From contig BTRK01000002.1 in the NCBI GenBank assembly GCA_036245805.1, forward strand, positions 17,973,067 to 18,037,066: a stretch of 64,000 nucleotides of DNA, read 5' to 3'. Made by a program: the position numbers and the translations under genes. Below, in pieces: positions 1-12,193 of this stretch. Every line of letters starts with the position of its first letter. Position 1 is the first letter of the stretch. The DNA comes from Pristionchus mayeri (lineage: Eukaryota > Nematoda > Chromadorea > Rhabditida > Neodiplogasteridae). A model generated the notes under the pieces. That model saw only the letters and a program-made list of their open reading frames with translations, was not told the origin of the DNA and made no database searches.

Positions 1-738
1 TCGTGCAACCGAATCTGCATTGGCAAGGGATGGACTAGTTGCAGAAGCGAAGTGACAGAAGACGGTTTCAAATGTGTTATGCTCTAGTAGCCAATAGAAA
101 GAAATGTTGACCAACCTGGCAAGACCGAGCGACGGACGGCCAAAGGTCTTCGGATTCACAAGTTTGCGCATTGTACCGCGCACATAAACGAGGTTCTGTA
201 ACTAAAAATAGGTTGAACAATGCTTGAGCAACGATTGTTCAATAAAATGAGTTCAACATGGGAAAAACGTGTTTATAACACAAAACGCTCCGACTGAGAT
301 CATTATTATGGATAAATTTTCCTAAATAAAAAGGAAAAAATAATATAAATCGATAGAATAAGTTTTCAGAAAATAATATTGACACGACCAAATATCGACG
401 TTTCACACAAGTCACAGAAAGCTGGATGCACGCAAGCGAACGATCCCACAATTTTATCTTATTTATCGAATAATAATAATTGAAATGGAGTAATTAATAC
501 ACTCACTCAAAATCATATATCTTTATGTTTGTTTCAGTGTTTCTGAAGCCTAAGTACTAGAGCAAAAGTAAAAGAGAAATTTAAATAAATCAATTACTGA
601 TTATACATTGGAATACCATAACTCAATACGAATTTTTTTCTCGGATTTCGATGAATTTTAAAATTTACTTTCGAATTGGTTTGTATTGTCGTTATCTTGT
701 CTCTTCCTTTTGCCTTAGTTCTTGCTTGTTTATAGAAG
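1..738. other. Left flank and stip-1 upstream region
   Basis: AT-rich sequence with no convincing exon on either strand. The short open frames have no splice or family support. The last bases form a pyrimidine-poor TTTATAG just before the stip-1 start codon, which could serve as a trans-splice acceptor; this is inference. Confidence 0.5.
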
Positions 739-3700
739 ATGGACGACGATGAGGGCATGGAGTCATTCAACATCGATGACCGCGATCTCGACTTCGCCCT
801 CAACCCAAGAAGACACTACCAGTCCAAAGACCAAGCTACTTATGGTAAGTGCCGCTCTTTTCTGTCATTTTTTATCATTGCTTATTCTTCAGGAATCTGG
901 GCTGCAGACAGCGATGAGGAGGCGGAGGATAGCCGCAAGGGCAGATTCGACAGGTCAGTTCATTAATTCAAGGGCAACTTCTAAAAATTGAGACGATCCT
1001 TACGAGCTATGTCTCGCCATTTCATTGTTTTGATGTTTTGAGCATAAGGAAAACCATCTTCTGTTCTATTAACTAAGGACACTTGTCCTCTTAATTTGAT
1101 CCCAAAAATGTATTTGTGTTCTTTGTGCACACATGTTCTATGTGCCTGCATGTTGGGCTAGGAAGCATGTATCTGCTAAGTATGCAGTGATAAAATGAAT
1201 CTTTTCAGAAAAGGAGATCGTCGCAAGCCGGATTACAGTAAAGGAGTGAGCTTCGTTTCAGGAGGTATCAAACAGGGCAGCAGTCTCACGAAAGAGGTAC
1301 GCAGTATACAGTCCGGTCAGATCCCTACATGAAAACGGGACTCCCCGGGAGTCCCCGGGTGTCCCCCCACCATTTTGCGGCTCGGGCAGAGAAAGAACTA
1401 ATTCGAATTTTTGGTTTTCAGAATCAAGAGGTCCTTCCCGATCGATTGGCATATAATTCATAAATTCATAAATTTGCGATAATTCGTTATTTAATTTTGA
1501 AAATCGAGGATAATTAATCGGAAACGAAGAACTACGGTAGTTAATTTGCCCATCAGCCGGTCCGGCTCTAAATCCGTCTAGTTAACTACCGTAGTTCTTC
1601 GTTTCCGATTAATTATCCTCGAATTTCAAAATTAAATAACGAACTATCGCAAATTTATGAATTATATGACGCCGTACTTGTAAGACTCGGACAAACATTG
1701 GAACAGCGATTTTTCGAAAACATGGAATTCGGGGTTGTTTTGCATGCTGATAACGATGATCAGTCTCATTTTGCATATTTGGTCATATTTGGTGAGCTAT
1801 GGAGCGTCCTAAAATCACGTACTTTACTGTTTTTTTACATCTATCACAATTCATAGGCATGCTATAAAGACGAAAATTGTTTTCCTGGGGTAGTTTTTCA
1901 TTCTCTACATGATTCGATATATGCGAACTTCGCATCGCAATGTCTTCATTAGTTTCCTGAACACGTCTATAGGTTAAACTCAAAAAAGCATTAAGCCATT
2001 TTACAGGGATGTTTGTAGTACTGTGCAAAGACCATAAAACAATTTTGGTGCAAATCGGGAATGGGACTTTTGAGAAATTGTTGTTTCAATCGCATTCCTC
2101 TTGCACTATGCGCAGTCGAGAGAAAGAACGTGCGTCACATTCCACAGCTTCCCTAGCATGTCTGTGTAGCTCAATGGTTAATCGTTTGGCTAGCGATCAT
2201 TTTTGATTCAACATGGCCGGTTCGAATCCATCCGGCGTCCCAATATTTTTGTCATTTTAGATCACCTAAATTTTCAATGTGTATACGATAGGTATAAAAA
2301 AGGGGCAAACAAAAAAAAGGGGCAAACAAAATATTCTAAAGAACACATATGACTTGACGATCGAACAATTAAATTGTAAACATCCATCTTGAAAATGAGA
2401 TAAAGACCTGAGCTTTCAAAATGAGTTGATGCCTGTCAGCATCTCATTTTTACATCTATCGTCTACAAATTGAAAAGTTAGGTGATCTAAAATGGCAAAA
2501 TTCTTGGGACGCCGGATGGATTCGAACCGGTCATGTTGAATCAAAAATGATCGCTAGCCCAACGATTAACCATTGAGCTGCACAGGCATGTGAATGAAGC
2601 CGTGGAATGTAGCACAGATTGTTTCTCTCGACCGCGGATAGTGCAAGAGGAATGAGATTGAAATATTGAAACAACAATTTCTCAAAAGTCCCATTCCCGA
2701 TTTGCACCAAAATTGTTTTATGGTCTTTGCACAGTACTACAAACATCCCTGTAAAATGGCTTAATGCTTTTTTGAGTTTAACCTATAGACGTGTTCAGGA
2801 AACCAATGAAGAAATCGCGATGCGAAGTTCGCATATATCGCATCATGTTGAGAATGAAAAACTACCCCAGGAAAACAATTTTCGTCTTTATAGCATGCAT
2901 ATGAATTGTGATAGATGTCAAAAACAGTAAAATACGTGATTTTAGGACGCTCCATAGCTCACCAAATATGACCAAATATGCAAAATGAGACTGATCATCG
3001 TCATCAGCATCCAAAACAACCCCAAATTCCATGTTTTCGAAAAATCGCTGTTTCAGCCCCTTCAATGAATTGTCTGCTTCTTAGAGATACGGCGTCATAT
3101 GCGAATCGATCGGGAAGGACCTCGTGAGTCTGAAAACCAAAAATTCGAATTAGTTCTTTCTCTGCCCGAGCCGCAAAATGGTGGGGGGACACCCGGGGAC
3201 TCCCGGGGAGTCCCGTTTTCATGTAGGGATCTGACCGGACTGTAATATCAATCAATAGTTGGATATTCAATTCCTCTAGCAACAGCATCGATTGCAGGAA
3301 AAAGAAGAAGAAGAGAAGGTGATTGACTTCTCGCGCCCAACATTTTCCACAGCGCCAGCACCGAAACGACCGAAGCAGGCCGGTGGAAATGTTTTCGCTG
3401 GTAGGTCATTCTTAGTACTTTTTATTCAAATACTTTGCGGTTTATTATTGATTTCGTCACAGTTTCAAGAGGCACTGTATGTATTACTTTCAGGAATGCG
3501 CGTCAACTCGAATTCGGCTGCTCCAGATCCAAACAAATTCGCGGACTGGGCGAAACACGGGAAAGGAAGTGTCATTATGAATATGATGAAGGTACGACTT
3601 GTATCGATTCACTAGTTAATCAATTGGTTACAAGTGTATTCTTTGATTGTATTAAAATATGGAAACAGAATTGATTAAGTTAACGTTCATGGTGCTTCCA

Positions 3701-6700
3701 CAGCTCATGCTATTGACATCTTACGATTGAAAATGTTGAAATAGTGATGTTAATTTCAGAGCATGGGCTACGAACACGGAAAGGGACTCGGTCGAGAAGG
3801 ACAGGGTATCGTAGAGCCAGTGCAGGTTTGTCATTAGTTTCGAATGTTAGAGAACTATAAACGGCTCTTTCATTTTTCTACTCACATTTCTGCCTAGATG
3901 CTAATTCTGGGTGTATCCTTCCTAATGTCTCTCAATCGCAGGCGGCAGTTCGTGCTGGTCGTGGAGCAGTCGGCGCCTACGGCAAAGAAGCCACCGGACC
4001 TAAATTTGGAGGTGAGCTTCCATTAATTGTAACCACATTCAAATTCACTGATTAGATGCCCTTCCGTCTGGTGGTTATCACAATTCGATAGATAGATAAT
4101 GAGTGAACAATGGCCATTGCAGAGTCGGCGGCCGAAGCACAACGGAGAGCGGTCGATGAAGGTCAAGCAAACTTGAACTTTTTATCTAAAAAAATTCTAA
4201 ATTTTTCCAAGAGACAGAACATCTGAATAAAAATTCATCAAAGGATGCTATAGAATATTACGGGTTTAATAATCACGGAGTTCTGGTCATTTGAATGATG
4301 TTGATTTAGTTTTTTAAACAACTAAATGAAAATTCAATGTTTCCAGGTCCTTCAGCTTTCGAAGAGGAAGCGAAGCCAGTCATGCCCAAGGGAGCTTGGA
4401 AGAAGAATGCACGGGTATGGTATTCATCGTCATCGTTGAAATTGTTTCAGCCTAAGATTTATCGATACAGTAATACCATAATACAGGTGAAAGTGGCGTA
4501 CCGTACCATCGACGATGTGATGGCAGACGAGGGAAGCATCGGAATGAGAGCAGCCAAGCACAGTGGAGAGAAGGTACGCAGAAGAAATTGTCATGAACAA
4601 TGCAAAGGAAATCCACTAATTTACTCGAACACGTCGATCATAAAATCTTAGAAGTTTAGAACGAGCTTTGATCTGTGGTTTCTGTTCCTTATCATGGTGA
4701 TTCCTTCTTCGAAGATTATTGCTGTAGGTCATCGACATGACTGGCCCGGAGCAGCGAGTGTACACTGGCTACGAAGCACTGTCCATGAAATCGTGAGTTG
4801 TGTCTACAATTCGAATTGTATTTCACATTATCTACAGATCACTTGGATGATTGTTCTTTCTGATTTTCCTCCGATTTTTCCAACATTCCAATAATGGATC
4901 CCATACATTTTCATTAACCTCGGCGAAACAATATAAGTGGCTACCATTCCCTGGGATGGCAATATACGTGGCTATCAATAAGGTGATTTGTTATCTTCAC
5001 ACTACGGCGCATCTTTTGAGCCTACTCCAGAGTCTCTAGGCCAAAGTTGGAAAAATGCAAAAAATTACTGTATTTGCATATAAGTGACTCCCGTTCACTA
5101 GGATGATAATATAAGTGGCTACCAATAAGGTGATTTGTTATCCGCGCCCCACAGCGCATCTTTTGAGCCTACTCCTAGATCGGACGGACTAAATTATGTT
5201 AAAGTGGGTACCCTCGGAGTCCGAGGGTACGAAAATGTATGATGGATCCTGTTCAGTGTGCGCGGTGATGCAACTGACGACCGCAAGAATTTCGACATTC
5301 CCGAACTCTCACACAATCTCAATCTCCTCATCGACCTCACCGAGGAGGACATCAGGAAATCGAACCATCGAGCGAGGAATCTGGAGGTTAATCTTTTTTC
5401 GAATGCATTTTTTGTTATGAAAAAAAATATCATAGTGAGTAAACCAATAACAATCTAAATGAAAGACTAACATGAGTTGAATAATTTCATTCAGAATTCC
5501 TCGACAGCCCTCCGATACGATCTGAAGATAGCGAGAGAGGAACTGGCGAAGGAAGAGGAGGATCTAGATAGGATGAAGAAGGTCTATGAACTACTTGAGA
5601 GGTTTGCATCCCAAACACTTCTTTCCCTTCATACTCCTGTTGGGTATTACTATATATATTCAAATCTTTTTGCTTAAATGTAGCTGTATACTTATGTTGA
5701 GGGATTTCCCCGTTATGATTTCTGAACAACTTGCTTTGTCAGTACCCCATCAAACCGTTTCGTATTCCAGTCTGCAAGATCCTTCCACTTCGATGGACGA
5801 CTTCAAGGCGGCCTTCCGTCGTCTTCGCAGTGATTTTACTTCAGAATATACACTTCTCGAGTTGGAGAAGGTCGCCGTGCCCTGCATCCTTCCCCAGGTA
5901 CGGTAGGGTTACGGTAGAAACGATGTACGGTTCACTACAGCTATGTCAAATCTATTCTTTCAGATCAAGGATATATTCTCTAAGTGGCAGCCACTGCAGA
6001 GAGATCAGGTCGCAGTCCATCTCGATCTCATGGAGGTAAGCAAATTAATGAATTCGAAGGAATGTAACAAAACCAAACAAGTGGACCCTGAACTGAAAAT
6101 TTTGCATGTCCTCTTGTACACAAAAGATCAACAAAGTATCAAGTGATGAAAGGTTCATCTTTTTTCAGGAGTGGAAGGAGATCCTGGAGCCACCAGCACA
6201 GGCAAACTCGCTCTTCAAGGCGAATTCAGCGAATACTTCGAGGGGAGGAGGATTGGGTAGGTTGAGAATGAGATGAGATATGACAAGGCTGTTAGATAGC
6301 CACGTTAGTAGTTGCTCCGTGACGCTTGCAAAGGGATTGTCGATTTTTCGAGTACCGAGATATTCATAGAATTAGAGTATCGTGAGACATAGCTGTGCAA
6401 GGAGCGTGTCGGGGGGGGGGGCACCCCCCCCCTTTTTTTCCGGCAACGTATGGTCATGGTGAAAATCGATAAAAGGTCATTGGTAGATCAAGACTAAGTA
6501 CCATAACCAATCGATAGTACATTATTGATTGCTACCGTATATGGCTACCGTAACCCTCAATTATCGCGAACTGACTTTTTGTTAAAAAGTCAAAGTACCA
6601 TAATCAATCGATAGTACAGTACCCCAGGTACCGTATATCACTACCGTAACCCCGAATATCGCGAACTGACTTAATTTTTAAAAAGTCCTGAAACCGTGTT

Positions 6701-9700
6701 CAATCGATTCTACAGTACCCAAGTAACTACCGTAACCCAGTTCCTTTGGGTCAAACATTTTTCTAAAAATCCAAAATTGAGCAGACAAATATTTTAAAGT
6801 ATCATACCGTTTCTCTAATTATTGCTGAATAATTTTGCGTCAGGTTTAGGATTTTTAGAAAAATGTATAAAATTCTTAGAAAAATGTTTGACCCAAGGAA
6901 CTGGGTTACGGTAGTTACTTGGGTACTGTAGAATCGATTGAGCACGGTTTCAGGACTTTTTAAAAATAAAGTTAGTTCGCGATAATTGAGGGTAACGGTA
7001 GCCATATACGGTATCAGTCGATAATGTACTATTGATTGGTTATGGTACTTAGTCTTGATCTACCAATGACCTTTTATTGATTTTCACCATGACCCCCTAC
7101 GTTGCCGGAAAAGGGGGGGGGGGGGGTGCCCCCCGCCGGGGGGCACCCCCCCCCCCCCCCCCCCGACCGTGTCGTGCACAGCTATGATCGTGAGATGTTT
7201 TTTTGGAATTGTTCTCATCGGAATATTACCGACACCAAAATTCTATCTGATACAAGATATTTGCAATATTGAATGGACTGTAATCGATAATCATTTTGAC
7301 GGCACACATTTCAGTCGACGACAAATTGGCAGCGTTCGATCGATTGATGTGGGACGGATGGATGCCCCCTGTGAGAACTGCCATCCTTAGATGGGATCCC
7401 AGAGATGATATGGAGGTATGGAGGAAAGAAGTCTATTTCACTCTCATTCTGTCTGTATTTCTATCCTTCTTTGTTATTAGATCCACAATATTCGATAGTG
7501 GTTAGGTGTCGATCAGCTAATGAATGATGATCCTTGCAGAGCATGATGCACCTGGTGGAGACGTGGCTGCCCGTGATGCCTCCCTGGATGAGGGACAAGT
7601 TCATAGAGCAGGTACACTATCTTATCCATGCATCAATAAATAAAGATAAGACAAAGAATGGTTGGTTACATGATCCTCTTACAAAAATATTGCATAGGCA
7701 CATAGATGATCCATTAGTACTTGAACAGATACAATTATTGTAAAATGGAGGATGTATTGTGATTGCAGCTGCTCGTTCCTCGCATCACAACACGCGTCGA
7801 GGAGTGGGATCCACTCACTGATGCCAAACCAATACACCAGGTTAGTTAGCATCAGTGATCGAATTGCCATCAGCTTCTATTACTGAGTGATGAACGATTG
7901 GAACACACGAATTTCGGCACTTTCCTACTTCCGTGCCAGGCTCCTCCCCTTCCCTCCCTTCGCGATCTCTGACCCGCCTCTCGCCCCTCCCCCTTGCGCG
8001 CCCCTCGTCCCTCACCTCCCTCTTCCCGCGCCCCTCCCTCCCCTGCCTTTGAGGAGAGCACTCCCCTCTCTCCCTCTCTCGTTCCTCCCAGCGCTCTCTG
8101 ACCCGGCGTGACTAGAGAGCGCGCGCGGTTGACCTTATCCCGCTTCTCCTCACTCCTTGGAACATCACGTTCCTAAGTTAGAGGGGGGAACCTCTCGGCA
8201 AATTTTTGGAGGGAGCCAGACTCCATCACTTTCGGGGTGGAGCCTGGTACCACCCCCTCCCGCCCCCCTTGTGGGCGGGACCAAAGGGGCGGTGCCTGGC
8301 GCGGAGCTAGGAAAGTCCCTGAATTTCCATCTTATTATTTGAGATAGTGAGAGTTAGCCTAAAGATAATTGAACTTGATATTTTCCGGGGAATGGTTTCC
8401 AACAATAACATGTTTCCTTCTACTCCTCTCCTTTCAGTGGCTGGTTCCGTGGAAGGAGGTGGTGGGCGACCGACTGCTGCCCGTATTCGCCCCCATCAGA
8501 CAGAAACTGGCGAAGGCACTCAAGAGATGGACGAGTACCGATAACAGGTCAGTCAATTCTTGTCAAACTTCAATTATTTTTAAATTGATATTTGAAAAAA
8601 TTCTCCTTCTTAATTTTCTATCAGTAGTGTAGCAACTTTTCCCAGAACTACTGTTTAACTATAAAATTTGCAAATAAAACTAGTGTTTCATGATTGCAGC
8701 GCCCTTCTGATTCTCTCTCCGTGGAGGGAGGTGTGGACGCCCGCGACGATGTCCGCCTTCGTGCAGCAGAACATCGTGCCCAAACTGAGGGTGAGAGAGA
8801 GAGAGAGCATTCAATCATGAGAATATGGAGAATGATTGGTCGTATTTACACTATTTGAAGCATTCTATGAAAATGTGGAATGACGATGAATATTGTGTGA
8901 CACGTAAGCATACCATGATTTGTCCTCTAAATAAATCCCTCTCTTTTCAGGAAGGTCTCATCCAGATGAATCTCGATCCCTCTCGCAATGCCCTCTACCC
9001 GGAGTTCGCAGCGTGCCTCTCGTGGATGATCCCCGAGGGTCTCATCTCTCCCGATGTCATCGCCAATCTTCTCGTCGAGACCTTCTTCCCCAGGGTACTG
9101 TACTCTCTTTCTTTGATAACATAATTGGCCCTTTCTCATAAAATGTCCAAAATTAATTTTTCGTTTTTCGAGGAAACCAACAAATATTGCTGAATTGGTT
9201 TCGATTAATTTATAAGAAATCTGAAGTATTTTCTTTAGAATTTAAAATAATTATTGTTAATTTCCTGCTTTGAGTGGTACGAGACGTTGTGCTTCTGGCT
9301 GGATTCCCCTTCCGTCGTGAAGATGGAAGTGCAGACGTGGATGAAGGAGTGGACCAACCGATTCCCGCCCATTCTCATGGCATTCCCCGCTGTCAAGGGT
9401 AAGCTTGTCTCCGTGTTTTTGAATATTTTTTTCCATTTTTTATTAAGTCAGATGCACGATGCCTGTTAGTTTTCCATTGAACAGACTTGCGAGTCCAATG
9501 TTCACATTAGAAAAAAATGGAGTGTAGAGATTTTCTCTTTAATATTTGGCGTAATTTCATTTATAATTATAATATTTAAAGTTCACTAAAAGTTGTCTCT
9601 TCCTTCAGAATGTCTCCGTCGTGGACTGCTCGCTCTGGCGGGTCAACGTCCCTCTGCCCCTGCCCCCACTCCCCTCATGGCACCCGCCCCGCCCCCTCCA

Positions 9701-10044
9701 CCCCCTCCTCCTCGAGCACACCCAGAAATGCAGCTGACGGCCAAGGATGCACTCGAGATCATGGCCAGACAACAGGGATTCACCTACATCCCCCAACAAG
9801 GAAGATACAAGGATGGAAAGCAGGTGAGGGATTGTGGTATCTCTGGGTTACAGTATCAGCGAGCATTGCTTAGGAGGGATACGGTATGGCGGTAGGGACA
9901 GCATCGTGATCTGAGTTTTTGTTGCAGGTGTACTGGTTTGGTGCGCAGTCGATCTTCCTGGATCGAGGTACGGTCTACGTGATGGACACGAGTACTTACG
10001 AGTGGAGGCCAGTCGGAGTGCACGAATTGATGTCCATCGCATGA
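739..10044 (+). CDS. stip-1: STIP-1 / TFIP11 homologue, G-patch spliceosome disassembly factor
   Basis: A 25-exon gene: 739-844, 893-953, 1209-1296, 3298-3400, 3494-3591, 3760-3825, 3942-4011, 4123-4161, 4347-4414, 4487-4573, 4728-4792, 5257-5386, 5495-5601, 5771-5897, 5964-6035, 6169-6256, 7315-7415, 7540-7611, 7769-7840, 8438-8547, 8700-8790, 8951-9094, 9275-9398, 9609-9823, 9928-10044. All phases close to give 806 residues, close to the family's usual 800-840. The acidic N terminus (MDDDEGMESFNIDDRDLDF) fits the TIP_N domain. A G-patch lies at about residues 152-198 (SMGYEHGKGLGREGQGIVEP). Trp-rich blocks (WMPPVR, WLPVMPPW, WLVPWKEVV, LSPWREVW) fit the GCFC/PAXBP1 region, followed by a proline run near 9690. 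Family knowledge: TFIP11 acts with the DHX15 helicase in releasing the intron lariat in the nucleus. Introns 3 and 16 carry foldback elements. Intron 22 ends in GAG instead of CAG. Confidence 0.95.
1309..3242. mobile_element. Foldback transposon in stip-1 intron 3, TA target duplication
   Basis: The ends are exact inverted repeats (CAGTCCGGTCAGATCCCTAC and its complement), flanked by TA at 1307-1308 and 3243-3244. Complementarity continues inward: about 1309-1435 pairs with 3110-3242, and about 1690-2290 pairs with 2470-3060. A separate hairpin lies at about 1480-1665. No transposase frame is present. Each long arm carries a tRNA-like box pair. The TA duplication suggests mobilisation by a Tc1/mariner-type transposase (inference). 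Confidence 0.85.
2162..2250 (+). ncRNA. tRNA-like Pol III module inside the foldback arm
   Basis: TAGCTCAATGG resembles an A box and GGTTCGAATCC a perfect B box. The implied acceptor and T stems do not pair well, so this is a tRNA relic or SINE head rather than a working tRNA. The same module recurs inverted at about 2512-2592. Confidence 0.4.
4922..5185. repeat. Imperfect tandem duplication in stip-1 intron 11
   Basis: Two diverged copies (about 4922-5040 and 5080-5182) share ATATAAGTGGCTACCA, AATAAGGTGATTTGTTATC and GCGCATCTTTTGAGCCTACTC in the same order. No coding potential is seen. Confidence 0.7.
6392..7182. mobile_element. Foldback element with poly-G/C ends in stip-1 intron 16
   Basis: Inverted arms run from GCTGTGCA at 6392 and TGCACAGC at 7182, flanked by TA at 6390-6391 and 7183-7184. 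The arms pair over several hundred bases (about 6400-6765 with 6830-7175). Long G and C runs sit near both ends (6413-6434 and 7112-7164). No coding sequence is seen. Confidence 0.8.
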
Positions 10045-10430
10045 GGAGAGGAGAGGACTCCCGGTGTACTGTGATAGATCGTTTGAATGATGTAAATTAT
10101 TATCGAATTTTACGGATAAAAGCTGTTATGACTATTACATCGAAAGTGCTGAAATTCACATAGTACAGGAATAAGAGAAGAATATAGCGGGAGAAGGGGT
10201 CATGATGATGATATCTAAATGGGCCTTAGGAATCTTCGAAAAGTTCTTCTTCTTCGTGCGATTGGGATGGTTTCTGGCTCTCCATGAAGGGCATTCAACA
10301 CTTATGTGATCTACAATTTCTTTATCCAGTTCATCTGCTGCATACAGTTCCTCCTTTATTTTTCTCTAAATTTCTAATTGTTCTTTACTGTTCATTCACT
10401 CCCCCTATTCTCGTTGTGAGTGGTCGACCG
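10045..10430. other. stip-1 3' flank / MSP gene upstream region
   Basis: Contains a possible poly(A) region near 10115 after the stip-1 stop, then pyrimidine-rich sequence. No independent exon is supported. Confidence 0.4.
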
Positions 10431-10435
10431 CTGAT

Positions 10436-11311
10436 ATGGAGAAAGGAAACAAAACAAAGGTTTCCTGTGCTTGTTGCAAAGTTGGAAGAGTTCAATGCTT
10501 TGGAGGCTGCGGGAGTCTACGATCGGGTGACTCGTCAGAGGGATCGTGCAGCCAAGGTGCCTCTTCCTTCTTCTCCTGCCATGAAGAGGCTGCAGACTCA
10601 AAAAATTGTTTTCTGCAAGGGAAATCTCCTCCTTGCAGAGGCGTTCTGCAGCTGCTGCAACTGGAGACAACGAGGGCGTCCCGGAGAAGAAGCCGGTGCA
10701 TACACATGATCACTCCTGTTCTAAACTACATCGTTTAAGAATGTCATCCCGGCCCAGACCGTTCCTCCTGGAGACATCGCAACCCAGCCTGGCACCAAGA
10801 TCGTCTTCAACACCCCCAATGATGGCAAGCATACCTACCACATCAAGGTATGGACTCACTCTTGTCTTCTCATTTGCTTGATCTGCAGTGTCTCATTTCT
10901 TTCCAGGTGACCAACTCCTCCGCTCGTCGCATTGGATGGGTAGTTGAGACGACCAACGAGGAGAGACTCGGAGTTGATCCCGCTGCCGGAGTCCTCGACC
11001 CCAAGGAGAACGCCCTCATCGCCGTCTCCTGCGAAGCCTTCCCCAACGGACAGGAGGTACTGTACTTTCCTATTCCCCTCCACATTCGACCGTAATTGAA
11101 GTCCCACCTCTTCTTGACTAGAATACTAAGTCCTTGCCATTCGTTTTCATTCCTTCGTAGTCTAACTTCCTTAATTGAGGACACCAACAATGACCGTGTG
11201 ATCATCGAGTGGACGAACACTCCGGAGGGAGCATCCAAGGAGTTCCGTCGCGAATGGTTCGAGGGAGCTGGATGCTTCCAGAAGAAAGTACTCACCGTAG
11301 GGTTCAAATGA
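10436..11311 (+). CDS. Major sperm protein (MSP) domain protein with N-terminal extension
   Basis: The core MSP domain is clear in exons 10740-10846, 10907-11056 and 11180-11311: it begins near [13 protein letters not shown] and includes [42 protein letters not shown] and [19 protein letters not shown]. MSPs are nematode-specific immunoglobulin-fold proteins that form the sperm cytoskeleton and are also released as signals; this copy differs from the near-invariant family at several places ([12 protein letters not shown] at the end). There is no ATG directly before the domain. Upstream exons in phase (a Lys/Arg-rich block ending at 10552, then 10640-10695 ending EKKP) would give an extension unlike canonical 127-residue MSPs, but the true start is unresolved. 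Two acceptors are unusual: TTTAAG at 10739 and ATTGAG at 11179. It is either an MSP-domain paralogue or a diverged MSP. Confidence 0.8.
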
Positions 11312-12190
11312 GTTGACTAATAAAATGTTAAAATAGTTCGAAGGTCGAATAATTGCACACAACAAAGTCAGTGCTCTAACAATCAGTTTTTATCAATGCT
11401 GGGCTCTTCTAGGGAATTTATTCTGAATCCGAAAGAAAGAAATCGATAATTCGGCTGTGAATACCACGATTGATACAATGGTACCGATGCCGAATCCGAT
11501 GAGGGGATATATTGATTGTGCGAGGGAAAGAGCACGCACTTCCGCCTGCAGATGATCATTTTTATAGTGATCATCTCTGAACCCCCCCCCCCTCCCCCCT
11601 TCCCCACCCTCACTATTGCACTACGCCAGCATTTTAGTGTTGATCAATCTCAGCTCTTCTATTATTTCCATACATATACATCAAGTTTAAAATTAAGAAA
11701 TTAATTACCGAGATGTTTTCGACGGATTTGGCAGAGAGAAAGGTGGATTGATAGGCAGCAAATGCATCTCCATGGTCTCGAGATGAGATCAATCGACGGG
11801 AGTGAAGACCTGTTCGCTGAATATTGTATTGTTCGATTCTTTCTTTCCAGCATCATATTATGATAAGAAGCTCACTGACCATCTCGTAACTGAAGACGGT
11901 GAGTAGTAAATGGTTCAGGATCTTCACTGTTTTCCTAGTCGAATTACGGGGGAGAATTAGCTGAAACATGATGTGGGGTGAGCCAATGCGGATGAAACTG
12001 CAAACATGTTGTGGTTGGCCGTATTGCATGGACTCGCGAAGACGAGGAAGGGGATGGAGAGCAGACTCCACACGCATGATGATTCTGCAAACGGAACAAG
12101 ATCAAAAGAACATTTTGGTGGAAGTATTAGAAAAAACAGTTTATGTCGTCAATTTAGAAACTCGAACCTGTTCATCTCGCATTTCCTCCT
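11312..12190. other. Intergenic stretch, nothing assignable
   Basis: AT-rich with a C run near 11580. A minus-strand open frame at 11853-12077 has a plausible acceptor before it but no recognisable protein. I do not call a gene. Confidence 0.4.
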
Positions 12191-12193
12191 CAT

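Noticed and set aside
1480..1665. CRISPR-like or attenuator-like hairpin
   Set aside because: A single large inverted repeat inside a transposon in a eukaryotic intron; no repeat-spacer structure.
2009..2955. Matching open frames on both strands (for example MFVVLCKDHKTILVQIG)
   Set aside because: Identical because they lie in the arms of the 1309-3242 foldback; not genes.
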